DNA of 64,000 nt from Apteryx mantelli (taxonomy: Eukaryota > Chordata > Aves > Apterygiformes > Apterygidae): contig NC_090001.1 of assembly GCF_036417845.1 (NCBI RefSeq), positions 9,841,501 to 9,905,500 of the forward strand. The letters run 5' to 3'. Both the position numbers and the translations under genes were made by a program. The notes beneath the pieces were generated by a model, which was not told the DNA's origin, did no database searches, and saw nothing but the letters and a program-made list of their open reading frames with translations. This document shows, piece by piece, positions 45,924 through 56,545 of this stretch (position 1 is its first letter; each line of letters starts with the position of its first letter).

Positions 45924-46748
45924 TGTGACGGTGTGCTCCTTTCCCCCCACCCCACTGATGTGCTCTCTCCGCCTCAACCTGACCTCCCTGTAAACAGCAT
46001 GTATGCAGGGGCTAATTGAGCGTGCGCCCGTCTAGCATGCAAATATGACTATGAGTCAATCATCTCCCCCCCCCCCATAAATAAGGGGCAGCCCAGAGCC
46101 CATTGAGCTCTCCTGCACAGCAGTGGACTGCACTGCAGAAGCTCCTCCTGAGCAGGGACGCCTCTCAAGGTTCCTTCTCAAGGTGGAGAGATTCCTTACC
46201 CACGACAGATCCTTGGTAAGTGATTAATAGCATGCTGAACTTTTGTGAACTTCACAAAACTTTGCTGAGTTACATCTCTGATTAATTGTGCCCATGATCC
46301 CTTAGACATAAACCGTTGACCCAGTCTCGGACTAGGATTGGATCCAGCCGCACCTAGGCTCCTCTCCAAAGGAGTTTAGAAAGCAAGGGGGTCCTTTCCA
46401 AACCTCGTGACTCAACAGGAGGGTCTCCTTGGCACACACTCCTTTAGGCATTAACCGTTGACCAAGTCTCGGACTAGGACTGGATCCAGCCGCACCTAGG
46501 CTCCTCTCTGAGGAGGACTTTGGAAGGCAAGGGGATCCTTTCTGAACCTCGTGACTCAACGGGAGGGTCTCCGTTGCATGTGTATCTGACCCCGTCCTTC
46601 ATGCAGTAAATAACTGAGTGAACTTTACCTATTGAACCTCATTACATTGTTCTTATTTACGATTGAACTTTGTTAAGTCACTATCTTATCGCAATAACCA
46701 TAGTGCTGCTTCCCTCTTACGAGTGAAGTGCATCACTCCTTTGTGACA
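45924..46748 (+). mobile_element. LTR copy 2, plus strand, uninterrupted
   Basis: About 825 bases from TGTGACGGTGTGCTCC to about CACTCCTTTGTGACA. Contains an ATGCAAAT octamer (46037-46044), TGAGTCA (46052-46058), a C11 run and a TATA-like ATAAATAAGG (46077-46086), two tandem units of about 138 bases (about 46306-46443 and 46444-46588) and an AATAAC at the position of a polyadenylation signal. The octamer, TGAGTCA and TATA-like boxes are conserved in copy 1 (minus strand, 14973-16867). Ends are approximate and no target-site duplication was found. Confidence 0.75.
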
Positions 46749-46839
46749 CCTTGACGTCCCCTGCAAGTGTCTATCCTAGAGGAGCTTTGGCTTCCCGAAC
46801 ACTAACCCTACTTTATAGACAATAACACACTGTTTAGTC

Positions 46840-47560
46840 CAGCTGTTGTGCTGAGATGTTTTACTGGTTTTACCGGTTACACTACTCTTTTTACTGAGTA
46901 TTGGTGTGGACCATCTTTGTGCTTGGTGGGTGCTGTTCTTAATGACTTGCTGGCTTTCCTGAGCTCCTGTGCCCTTCAGAGCTCACTCCCATGGGATCCC
47001 CCAGCAGTCCTCAAAGAGGCCAAAGTCTGCTCCTCTGAAGTCCCGAGTCTGTACTCTGCTGCTGTCCTTCCTCCCTGCCTTCAGGATGTGGCACTCCACT
47101 ATTTCATGGTCCCTGCAGCCAGTGTTTCCACTGATGATCACCTCCCCGATCAGTTCTTCCTTGTTTGCGAGTACCAGATGCAGGAGAGCATCGCCCTTCT
47201 TAGCCCATCTGGCAGCTGTGCTAAGAAGGTGTCCCTGACACCCTGCAGAAACTTCCTGGACTGCTTTCACCCTGCACTTTGCCGTTCCACTGCGTGCCAG
47301 GGGGATTAAAGTCCCTACATAAGCAGCAGGCCCTGTGTGCCACAGACTTCCTCAGCTTGCTTAAAGGAGCCTGCGTCCACTTCTTCGCCCTGATCTACAG
47401 GGTGAACTGTAACTCCCATCGCAAGGTCACCCTTACTCCCATGCTCATTCACCTTTTCCCATCCAGCACCTTGTCCTTCCCTTGGAAGAGCTCCACAAAT
47501 CCCAGGTGGCCCTTTACACAGAGGGCATCCCCCCCCCCCATCATCTGCCCTACGAGTCAC
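46840..47560 (-). mobile_element. CR1 LINE endonuclease-end fragment, antisense
   Basis: On the minus strand 46983-47270 reads as the end of the CR1 endonuclease domain and the linker: NKEELIGEV, CRDHEIVECHIL and RGADFGLFEDC. A further upstream part (VHPVDQGEEVDAGSF) is at 47280-47400 in broken frame. This is the only endonuclease-coding part of CR1 seen in the window. Confidence 0.88.
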
Positions 47561-50500
47561 TCCTGAAGAGCTAGTACCCTGCCATCAGAGCATTCTAGTC
47601 TGGTGAAACATATGTAATGGTGAAAGGAGGTTCCCGCTAAGAGATCAAGCCCTGCGCCGCGCAAGGCCAGGGAGCCTTTGATGGAGGTAAATCGGTGTCC
47701 AGGAAGGACAAGGTGCCCCTGAGAAAGTTCTTGGGCCTGCACAGCCTGCCATCCAGCCATCCTGTGGACAGCGTTAGCACAGTCCCTGTTCATATCATGT
47801 GGGAGTGGGAAGAGGCTCAGGGAGAGGAGAGCTAGAAGGTGTTAAGCGTGCAGGGACATGAGTAGAGCCCTTGGTGTGATGTGCAGCTCTATGCTGCACA
47901 CTTGGATGTAGAGGGGATGGACTTCACCTAAAGACAAGTGGGATTCACTTGTTTGGACACAGGCAGGTCCCAAGTGGTATCTGCTGGAGACATATGATTG
48001 TGCTTGACACGCCAGGCATCACGGAATCTAGTGCCTGCACTGAATGACATGAACTGCTTGCAGTGTAGGGATCTGCTTGTGCCTCAGCCTCCTACTGTGT
48101 GGAGCTCTGGCAGTATTAGGCATCTCGTGTCATTTCAGATGGCCAAGGAGATCCTCCACCTGGCCACCACCTAATGCTCTAGAAGGATGTGGGTCTCACG
48201 GTTGCTCCATCAGAGCCAGCAGATGCCTTGGACCACCTCTCTCGCTTCAGATGTCACCACGTGTTTGTGTGTGGGCACCTCGCTACTCCCCTCCCTCTCC
48301 AGTGATTATCATGGGAGCTTAGACAGGCAGCTCGCATACCGGCATCTTTGTTGTGCACACTCCAGGTTGTGAAAGGGGAATCCCACCTCCCGTTTGTGGA
48401 GTGCGCAGAAGGGCTCTGAATCCCAGTCCATCCCAGGGGCTTCTAAACCAGCATGAGAAGCACAGATTGACGCGTCTGAAGCAATACCTGAGCCGTGGAT
48501 CATTGAAATCCCTTCTTGCCCCTTTTCTAGGTGTCCTGCCTAGTTAAGAGATGGGAATAGGGTCTTCTAGAGTGGGACATTTCCATGTGTCCCAGATGAG
48601 CATCCTCTGATGAGACAAATTGCAATGCTGGAATGGGTCTCTCTCCACTCTTTAGAAAAGGCCCATAGGTGATTCTTTCAGTCTACTTCAGTGAACATGT
48701 CCCAGGAGGAGGAAGCACAAGGGACAGAGAAATTCACGCCTTCAGCTCGACCACTGTTGCTGAGCAGAGGCAGGCTCCTGGGATGGAGAGAGCTCCTGGC
48801 AAGGTGGCAGTCCTGCTGGGAGACAACTCTTTGCAGGAGCAGCTCCCCTGTCAAGAGCAGCAGGGCTCTGGGCACTGCCTGCTGTTGCTGACATCCATGA
48901 GAGAAGGCAGAGAGAAGTGAAAGGGAGTGTGGAGTGAGAGGCCAGAGGAGAGCTCCTTGTGGGAGGAATCTTCCCAGCACTTTGCACGGTAAGCCTCTGG
49001 CTGCAGGGCAATGCTACTGCTGTTGCTGGAGGGGTCTTCTAAACCCAGCCCATAACGGAGAGTTTTCATAAGGACTGCTGTCCTGGCTTCTCCAGAGTGC
49101 AGGAGGGCATTCCCTGCCACACCATCCTGGGGACAGGGTGTCCTGCTGCCTTCTGCCAGGGAGAGCTGCATGGGTGTGAAGCCAGGGTGTGCCACAGGTC
49201 TAGCCAGGGCTGTCATTCAGAGCAGTGTTCCTGCCCCCCAGGGTGCTGTGTGCCCCAGGCAGTGAGTCTGCTGCCTGCGAGGGTCAGCACTCAGCCTGCC
49301 CAGCAAACTCCCCACAGTGCTGCAGGGAGAAGCTCTGAGTGGGAGGAGAGACCCGGACAGGGCAGGTTGAGTGTGCTGTGGAGAGGGTGCTGCATGGGTC
49401 AGGGCTGCTCACAGCTCCAGCTCACCCTGAGGACATTTCTGGAGGGCACTTTTCAAAAGGAAGTTCAAGGCAGGGGCTACTTGAAAGGGAAGGAGCTTTC
49501 CTTCTAGGCTGAGTGCTTTCAGTTTTGTAATTTTGGGAGGGGAGAAAACAGGAAAGAATTTTCTGCTTTGGGAAGGAACTGAGACTCTCAAACCTTCCCT
49601 CTCAGAGATCACTAGGTCTGTGAGAAAGCTCAGCAAAACCCTTCAACCCCTCCTCAGCCTACAGACAGCACCAGCATCACCTTTATGGCCTTGTCAGGGT
49701 TTTTCTGACCTGCTCCTCAGGACCTTTGAGCACAGCAATGCCTCTGCCCAGCGCCCTGTCCCGGTAGGTTTCTGTCAGGCAGAACTGAGCGTGCAGAGGG
49801 TGGGATGGGGTCTGTGAGCACCAGCAGGGAAAAGACATTGGGATAAAGAAGGAGCTGCCAGCAGGGGGAGCTCCAGGCAGCAAAATGGGCAGGGAATGAG
49901 AGGGAACTGCAAAGAGAATCATCATGGGAGGAAGGATTTGGGCAAGTCATGGTCAGTCCCTCTGATGCAGACACCTTCCTCCAAGCCAGTCCCCTGTGTC
50001 TCTGCTCCCACCCAGCAGATCCTCTGCCCTGACAGCCATGGAGTGCAGCCCGTGAGCCACCTCCTGTGTGGCCAGACCTGTGACAGAGGATAGGGGTATG
50101 TCTCCTGCCACAGGCCCATTTTGTGCTGCCCAACAAAGGGCCTGAGAGCGACTGCCCTGCGGTGTTGTTGTCTTTGAGGTGGCATGTCCAGCGGGGGAAG
50201 ATGAACGCTTTCCTGAGTGCCCGTCTGTCTCTGTCTCCTTGCCTCCCTTTGCAGCAGCATCACTCTGTTGCTCCTTTGCCCTCCTCGTCTTGCTGCTCCT
50301 GCTCTTCTCTTGGGCTGCCTGGGGTTGGGGAGATTCAGCTGCAGTTCAGACAGCTGCTCTGCAAGTTGTGCAACAGAGGGGTCTTCGGAGGAGTAAGCTG
50401 TCCCCAGCCCCCCAAACCCTGTGCGGCTCCAGGAAATGCAATGCAAGGGTTTGGCGAATTAGTTGACCTTGTCATGCTCTTCATCACTCTCTCCCTATCT

Positions 50501-52221
50501 GGCCTGAGAGAGAAGAATGTGGAGATCTTCCCCTAAATCCTGAAGTCCTCTGCTCTCAGCAGAGTCCCCTTTCTTTCTGAGAGAAACTTGTGACTGTGAG
50601 TGTCCTTTAGGTGAGTGAAGTGCAAGCGCAAGGCCATGAGGGGCAAGACTCATGGACAGACCAGATCCCATGACTCTGTACAAAGTCACGGTGAGCCCTT
50701 ATTTCCTCTTGCGATGCACAAATGCTCATCCTCAGAGCAGTTGAAATGCCAAAGATTTCTACGCTGTCAAAGAATGCTCCCATGGTGAGATGGAGGTATC
50801 TAAAAGCTAAATCAATATCTAATGAGACACCTCTGCTGAAGATTATATTCAAGAGAAAATAGGTGCCAAAATGTTGAACAGTCTTTCCACATAAGGGGTA
50901 GATATAATCTGATGCAGGACACGTACACCAGAGCTAGTCACTTCCCACACCCACCACAGAGGAAGAGCAGATGGTAAATTGGTGTGAGGAGAGGGTCTAT
51001 CGCATTGGAATGGAGACATCCAGCAAGGGTCGGGCACCCGCTGCCTTCACGTGAGAGTTTCCCTACCTTGCTAGAATGGGAGCTGGTGTGGCTGCTTCAG
51101 ATACAAACACCTCTGTTCAGGAGGGCAAGGCTGGGGGAGATGAATCCCTCACAAGGATCTTCCCTTTCCAAGGCAGCTCGCAGGAGAGCTTGTCAGAGTC
51201 CAATCCTCTCTGACCACGTTCTTTTAGCTATTCCACACATGGACGGTGTAATGTTGAATATCAACATTTACTTCTTTGAAGATATTGAAGATATTGGACG
51301 TTACACAGGATTTTTGATTTAGCAGAGTGACACAGCAATATGCTGAAATCACAATACAAGTGTGAGTTATGCTTAGCAAAATAGAGCAATTGCAGTATCA
51401 GTTCAATCACAATACGAGTGTGTTCCCCATTACTGGTCTCTATCCTGTGCTCACCATCACAACGCTGGGCATCCCCAGTCACCAGGAAGGAAGACATCGG
51501 ATGAAACCAGCTCAGTCACATTGCTCTCTTCCAAGTTCTTTTGTTAGTTGTTCAGTTTTTATAGTCCTTGTTGGGCTGAGCCACGAATACACCCCCCACC
51601 CATGCTGGCCTGGCTAACTCAGGGAGACATTCACACTCTTTTGATGAACTCAGGGGAAAACATTGACACCAGCTGATCCACTCAGTGGGGGTGTAGTCAC
51701 TTGAGCCACTTAACTGACATAGCTGTTTATCTAAAACCAAGGTTACCCTCCAGACGTGGTCCCCTTTGCGTTGAGATAAAGTCAGCTTTCTGTACAACAG
51801 CTGTGGTCAGTGACACCCTACCTTATCCCCTGAGCTTCATGGGCACATCACCCTTGCCCATCTCCCCTGAGCCTTCTTCCATTGTAGGGGTTTATTGGTT
51901 GGTCCAAATGCTATATTCCTCTCTCCTTCTGGTAAACAGAGAATATTCCCACTGGGTCACCAGACTGAGTGTCCTTAGCTCAGCTCATGGAGCCCAACCC
52001 CCTCCTATCCCCACCAAAGAACTGGAAATGTTTGTCACCTTCCTCCATTTACACCCCCCAGCAGAGCAGCACTGACTCCTCTAGAAATCGTTAGCAGAGG
52101 CCCCTGCTCTGCCTGGCACACTCAGCCAGCCCAAACTGGAGCTCAAGCCGGGGAGCTGAACGAAGGTAAAGGAGAGAGGAAAAGTGGGAGGTTCTGTGAG
52201 AAAGGCAAGGGGTTTGTCTCC

Positions 52222-52603
52222 TGTGGAGGGCCATGACAGGGTTAAACTGGTGGAAAGTTGCAAGTAGCAAGCAACAGGAGCCTCCGACAAACATACTCAA
52301 GGACACCGGTGCAGGTGGGAATGATACATCCTTAGAAAGTACAGATAAACTAGCAGAAGCCAGTGGGAACCAAGGTTAAGGGCAAGACAGCCTTTCCAAA
52401 CAAGTAGCAGAGTACAAGGCGTGACCGCTGCGTGCGTGATCGGTGCAATGATTGGCTACCTGTGACATAATCTGTATGATGATTGGCTTAGCAAAGTGTG
52501 TCTGTGAAACCACTGAAGCAGCTAACTTTTTAAATATGCTCAGAAATAAATAATAAAGGCCTCAGGACGCAAACCCCCCTGAGTCCGTGCCATTCATCTG
52601 CCA
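52222..52603 (+). mobile_element. Solo LTR with 6-base target duplication, just upstream of OR gene B
   Basis: Starts TGTGGAGGGCC and ends ATCTGCCA, flanked on both sides by GTCTCC (52216-52221 and 52604-52609). A 6-base duplication is typical of class II (ERVK-like) insertions. Inside are two ATTGG boxes (inverted CCAAT), a TTTTTAAATATGC TATA-like box near 52527-52539, and two AATAAA signals (52545-52550, 52552-52557). It is in the sense orientation of gene B and ends about 45 bases before that gene's splice acceptor. The left-arm counterpart upstream of gene A lacks it. Confidence 0.88.
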
Positions 52604-52661
52604 GTCTCCCAGAAGACTGCTCTAATCTGTCCTTGTCTTTTCCGCCTTGGACAGGTCCCCC

Positions 52662-53612
52662 ATGCCCAGCGTCAGCAAATGTCCAACAGCAGCTCCTTCA
52701 ATGAATTCCTCCTCCAGGCGCTTGCACATACTCGGCAGCCTGCAGCTCTTGCACTTCTGGCTCTTCCTGGGCATCTACCTGGCTGCCCTCCTGGGCAACG
52801 GCCTCATCATCACAGCCGTAGCCTGCAACCATCGCCTCCACACCCCCATGTACTTCTTCCTCTTCAACCTCTCCCTCCTCGACCTTGGCACCATCTGCAC
52901 CACTGTCCCCAAATCCATGGCCAACTCCCTGAGCAACACCAGGGCCATTTCCTACTGGGAATGTGCTGCACAGGTCTTTCATTTTTACTTTCTCTTAGCA
53001 ACTGAGTTTTCTGTTCTCACTGTCATGGCCTACGACCGCTACATGGCCACCTGCAAACACCTGCACTATGGGATGCTCATGAGCAGCAGAGGCTGTGTCA
53101 AAATGGCAGCAGCTGCCTGGAGCAGTGGTTTTCTCTATGGTCTCCTGCACACAGCTAACACATTTTCCATACCACTCTGCCAAGGCAATGTTGTGGAGCA
53201 GTTCTGTGAAATTCCGCATGTCCTCAAGCTCTCCTGCTCAGACACCTACCTCAGGGAACTTGGGCTTATTGTGATTAGTGCCTGTTTATTCTTTGGGTGT
53301 TTTGTTTTCATTGTGCTGTCCTATGTGCAGATCTTCACTGCTGTGCTGAGGATCCCCTCTGAGCAGGGCTGGCACAACGCCTTCTCCATGTGCCTCCCTC
53401 ACCTGGCCGTGGTCTCCCTGTTTATGAGCACTGCAATGTTTGCCTACCTGAAGCCCCCCTCCCTCTCCTCCCCAGCTTTGGATATGGTGGTGGCTGTTTT
53501 GTATGCAGTGGTGCCTCCAACAGTGAACCCTCTCATCTACAGCATGAGGAACAAGGAGCTCAAGGACGCACTGAAGAAACTGGTTCAACTGGTACTACTT
53601 CAGCAGCAATAA
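52662..53612 (+). CDS. Olfactory receptor, OR14-like (gene B), open with altered N-terminus
   Basis: An odorant receptor of 316 residues if started at the ATG at 52662, seven bases after the acceptor ccgccttggacag, the same relative position as the start of gene A. TM1 (LLGNGLIIT), LHTPMYFFLFNLSLLDL, MAYDRYMATCKHLHY, LSYVQIF, AFSMCLPHLAVVSLF and TVNPLIYSMRNKELKDAL are present, with stop TAA. Compared with gene A the first 26 codons hold two compensating one-base indels, so residues about 7-25 are read in another frame (the usual NSSSFNEFLLQ is replaced), yet the length is unchanged and an NSS sequon arises by chance. The ATG at 52679, the likely ancestral start, is out of frame with the rest. 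Also odd: one Phe of the usual FFCEIP is missing, and CKPLHY reads CKHLHY. It may be functional or an early pseudogene. Confidence 0.82.
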   Translation: MPSVSKCPTAAPSMNSSSRRLHILGSLQLLHFWLFLGIYLAALLGNGLIITAVACNHRLHTPMYFFLFNLSLLDLGTICTTVPKSMANSLSNTRAISYWECAAQVFHFYFLLATEFSVLTVMAYDRYMATCKHLHYGMLMSSRGCVKMAAAAWSSGFLYGLLHTANTFSIPLCQGNVVEQFCEIPHVLKLSCSDTYLRELGLIVISACLFFGCFVFIVLSYVQIFTAVLRIPSEQGWHNAFSMCLPHLAVVSLFMSTAMFAYLKPPSLSSPALDMVVAVLYAVVPPTVNPLIYSMRNKELKDALKKLVQLVLLQQQ

Positions 53613-53818
53613 GCTGCCCATCTCTCCTCGCAAGGGATTTCCAATTTACCTCAGGCAACTCTTGTGCTTTGGGCATTCTATCTGTGATAATTCTGTTTGT
53701 AAATGGTTGAATTCATCCCACTTCTCCAGCAGCGCAAAGCCCATCTGTCTGACCTAGAAGCCTTCCATAAATCTGCATAGCACTGTGTCAGGGCTGGCCT
53801 CTCAGCCAGCATCTCTGT

Positions 53819-53824
53819 AATAAA
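53819..53824 (+). terminator. Polyadenylation signal of OR gene B
   Basis: AATAAA about 207 bases after the stop codon. A similar ATAATAAAAGG lies in the flank of pseudogene C (TTTATT at 57703-57708 on the plus strand), so the signal is shared between duplicates. Confidence 0.5.
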
Positions 53825-54660
53825 AGGGGATTTCCTGTGGACAGTGCCTGAAGGTTGGGCTCTTCTTCCAAAGCTGGAGCCAAGAATGCACGCCGGGAGT
53901 TGCACCCGAAAAGGCCCTTTGCTGTGCTTGGGTTTTCCTTGGGCTAAGGGGCATGAGCTCATAGGGTAATGTGTTTGGGAAGGAGGGCTGGAGTCAGCTG
54001 TAACTTGTGGGTGCCCAGAGTCTCTGGAGCAGGTGAGTGGTCAAGTGGTGTCTCCTGGGGACTGTCTGCCATATTACAGGGCTGGTGAGAGATGTCCATC
54101 CTTCTGGAAGGGAATATGGAGCCACCCCAAGAGCACAGGGGATCTCCTGGGACAGCATGTGCCTGGGATAGGCACTGAGTGGAGACTCACAAAACCAAGT
54201 GGAGTCGCCCAAAGGTAAAGGGCTAAACCGAAGAATGCACTGAATGAGAGCTCAGAAATCTCAGGAGAAGCAGTGGGGACCCAGCAGGCACAGGGAGGGG
54301 AGCCGCAAGAGTGTTTCATGTCATCTAAAAGGAAAAAAAGCACACATTCATTCTGCCAAATGACACATGTGGACACTCCTGAGCCATTTGAAATGCCCTG
54401 TGTTTGCTTCCAGCATTGTCCACAGCCACCCACAGCCTGGGAGGGGGTGCTCAGGCGCAATGGTGCTGGTCCAGCTGGGTCTGCCCTGACCAGCACAGCC
54501 AGCGCGGCGTCACCCTGTGGCCCCACAGCCTGCTTGCTCTGCAAAGCAGCACCGCCAGCCCAGGGCCCTGTGGGCAGCACAGGGGAGGGGTGCAGGAACG
54601 ATCGGCCAGGCCAGCATGGACAAACTCCCCTGGGAAAGGCTCTGTGGGGAGCAGGGACAT

Positions 54661-56455
54661 CCGGGGGGAGTAGGGGTGCATGTGTGTGCAGGGGAGGAAC
54701 ACCAAGAGAAACCCTTTCCTGTGTGCACCAGCTCGGGGCAGGCATCTCTGGCACTGGGGCAGCAGGATCTGCCTGAGCAGCCCTGGGACCAGGACTCTGG
54801 TGCTGTCCTGGAGAGGGGCTGGGGCTGTGGTGCAAATGCCCGGAGCTCTGCAGCTGCCTGCGGTGGGCACTGCTGCGGGGCCACCCCCAGCCTGGGCTGC
54901 TCTGCTGGGTGGGCTGGGGAGAGGGGAGGGGAGGTGTGGAGAACTGGGGAGGGCTGAGGTGGGCTGGAAAACGCCTGGGAGAGGCAAAACACCAGCAGGC
55001 AGCTCCTGTGTGTGAACAGCAGTGTGGGAGAACGCACCAGTGTGCTTGCAGGCAAATGCAGGTCTCCTGGGAAAGGCAGCAGGACATGAAGAGTGCAGAA
55101 GAGAAGAGCCCAGGGTGATCCCTGTGTTGCATGGACACACTGGGGAAGCTGCCAGAAGGCCATCGTCCTGGACCAGCCCCTCACATGGCCCCTTTCCACT
55201 GCTGGCTGCTCATCCCAGCTGTGGGGTGGTGCATGGCCAGCTCTGTCCTCCTGCAGGTCTCCATATCCCAACGGAGGGGTAAAGGGCATTCTCAATGCTC
55301 CCCCTGGGCAGCCCATTCCCCTTCCACCTTCTGTGCACTTCCATCCTGGCACCTTGAGCATGGGTGCTGCTGCCAGGGCAGAGGTGGAAGATCACGCGTA
55401 GTGGCTCCTCAGGGAGATCCCTGGGGAAAAGCTGTGCCCAGTCCCAGCCTCATGCCCAGCCCCAGTGAGGCAGAGGGGAGCTGCCCTCTCCCAAGCCACC
55501 CTGGTGGTGCAGTGGACAGGTGACGTCTTTGTGGCCAGCCAGGCTCCAAGTTCAAGGTGGATGACAGCTCGTGGGCAGGAGTGCTGGGATTTTCATGGGT
55601 TTCCAGTGGTGAAAGCAAGCGGGCACATGCAAGTGCAAAGGCTGGGGGTGGAAAAGGCAGTGTGGGGCTGGTAAAGGCCCTCCCTCTCCTCCCCATGGCA
55701 AGGAGAGTCTCCAGGCAATGCTGAGCTCCACTTTGGCCAGCAGGAGGGGAGCACAGGGCAGGGTGGAAGAGGCAGATGGAGCCTCTTGGGATGCATGAGG
55801 GATTTCTCCAAACCCCAGCACTGAGCCAGGGACCTTTGCATCTTACCCCTGATGCTGCCCCAGCCAGACTCACTCTGCCCTGCCTGAGGAGCTCTCATCC
55901 CTGTGCCAGCCATGCCAGAGCAGAGGCTGAGGAGCTGGAGGTGCCTCAGGCCAAACTGTGCCAGCCCTGGGGTGGTGGCCCTGAGTATGGGGCAGGCCAA
56001 GCCCCTCCTCGCATGTCCCATCCTGCTGGGAGGGCAGCATGGGGACAGGGGAACAGCCTGTTCCTGCTCAGAGGCCATGCGGGACCTTTTGCGAGAGAGA
56101 CAAAGGCGACAGCTGCTGCGCTGCAGCAGCAGCACTGGCTGCGCCCCCTCCATGAGGCCCCTGCCACATCCCTGCCCACCCCTGCCCCTGCCTGGCCTGC
56201 TGCCCCCTCGATCCCAGCCCCTGGCCCCTCTCCTGGCACCGTGGGGACCAGCTCTGCAGGCAGGAGCTCCGTGGCCCCCGGCCATCCCCACCTCTCCCCA
56301 CATCGGGGATCCAGCCCTAGCCGGGCAGCAGGATGCGAGCTCAGAGGCAGAGGAGGATGAAGGAGAGTGGGGCTGGACAAGGGTTCTGCCCCTCGCTTGC
56401 CAGGAGTGTAGCCTGTGGGAAAGTCAGAGCCTGTCTCTGTGCCCGGTGTCTTCCC
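54661..56455. other. GC-rich DNA without a recognised gene
   Basis: Rich in G and C with CpG-containing stretches, and open in several frames on both strands for 200-350 codons (for example 54074-55138 minus and 55903-56877 plus). The translations are Pro/Ser/Arg-rich with no domain motif, and mutually overlapping frames on both strands point to composition rather than coding. Confidence 0.5.
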
Positions 56456-56457
56456 AT

Positions 56458-56545
56458 TCATGGAGTCACAGAGGACTTTCTGCGGGAAGGGACCTCTGGA
56501 GGTCTCTAGTCCAACCTCCTGCACAAAGCAGGGCTGCTTGGAGCC
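56458..56545 (-). mobile_element. CR1 LINE 3' end fragment, antisense
   Basis: 'ggagtcacagaggactttctgcgggaaggg' then 'tctctagtccaacctcctgc' is the classic antisense CR1 3' terminus. Only about 90 bases remain. Confidence 0.75.

Larger units (their letters stand above)
47560..54660. repeat. Right arm of the older inverted duplication
   Basis: Inverted counterpart of 25950-31780. From the 50440 landmark to the receptor it is about 2.2 kb here and about 0.9 kb in the left arm, so about 1.3 kb was gained here (or lost there), including the solo LTR at 52222-52603. Apart from gene B no gene was recognised; 48900-49500 and 50600-52215 hold unassigned DNA. Confidence 0.8.

Noticed and set aside
45924..46790. 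A tryptophan-type primer-binding site after LTR copy 2 (ttgtgacaccttgacgtccc, 46741-46760)
   Set aside because: Only loosely similar, and the equivalent position in copy 1 has unrelated sequence; not strong enough to call.
54074..55361. Long minus-strand open frames (354 and 283 codons)
   Set aside because: Pro/Ser/Arg-rich, overlapping other long frames on both strands in GC-rich DNA, without domain motifs; the left part overlaps duplicated receptor flank that is not open in the other copies.
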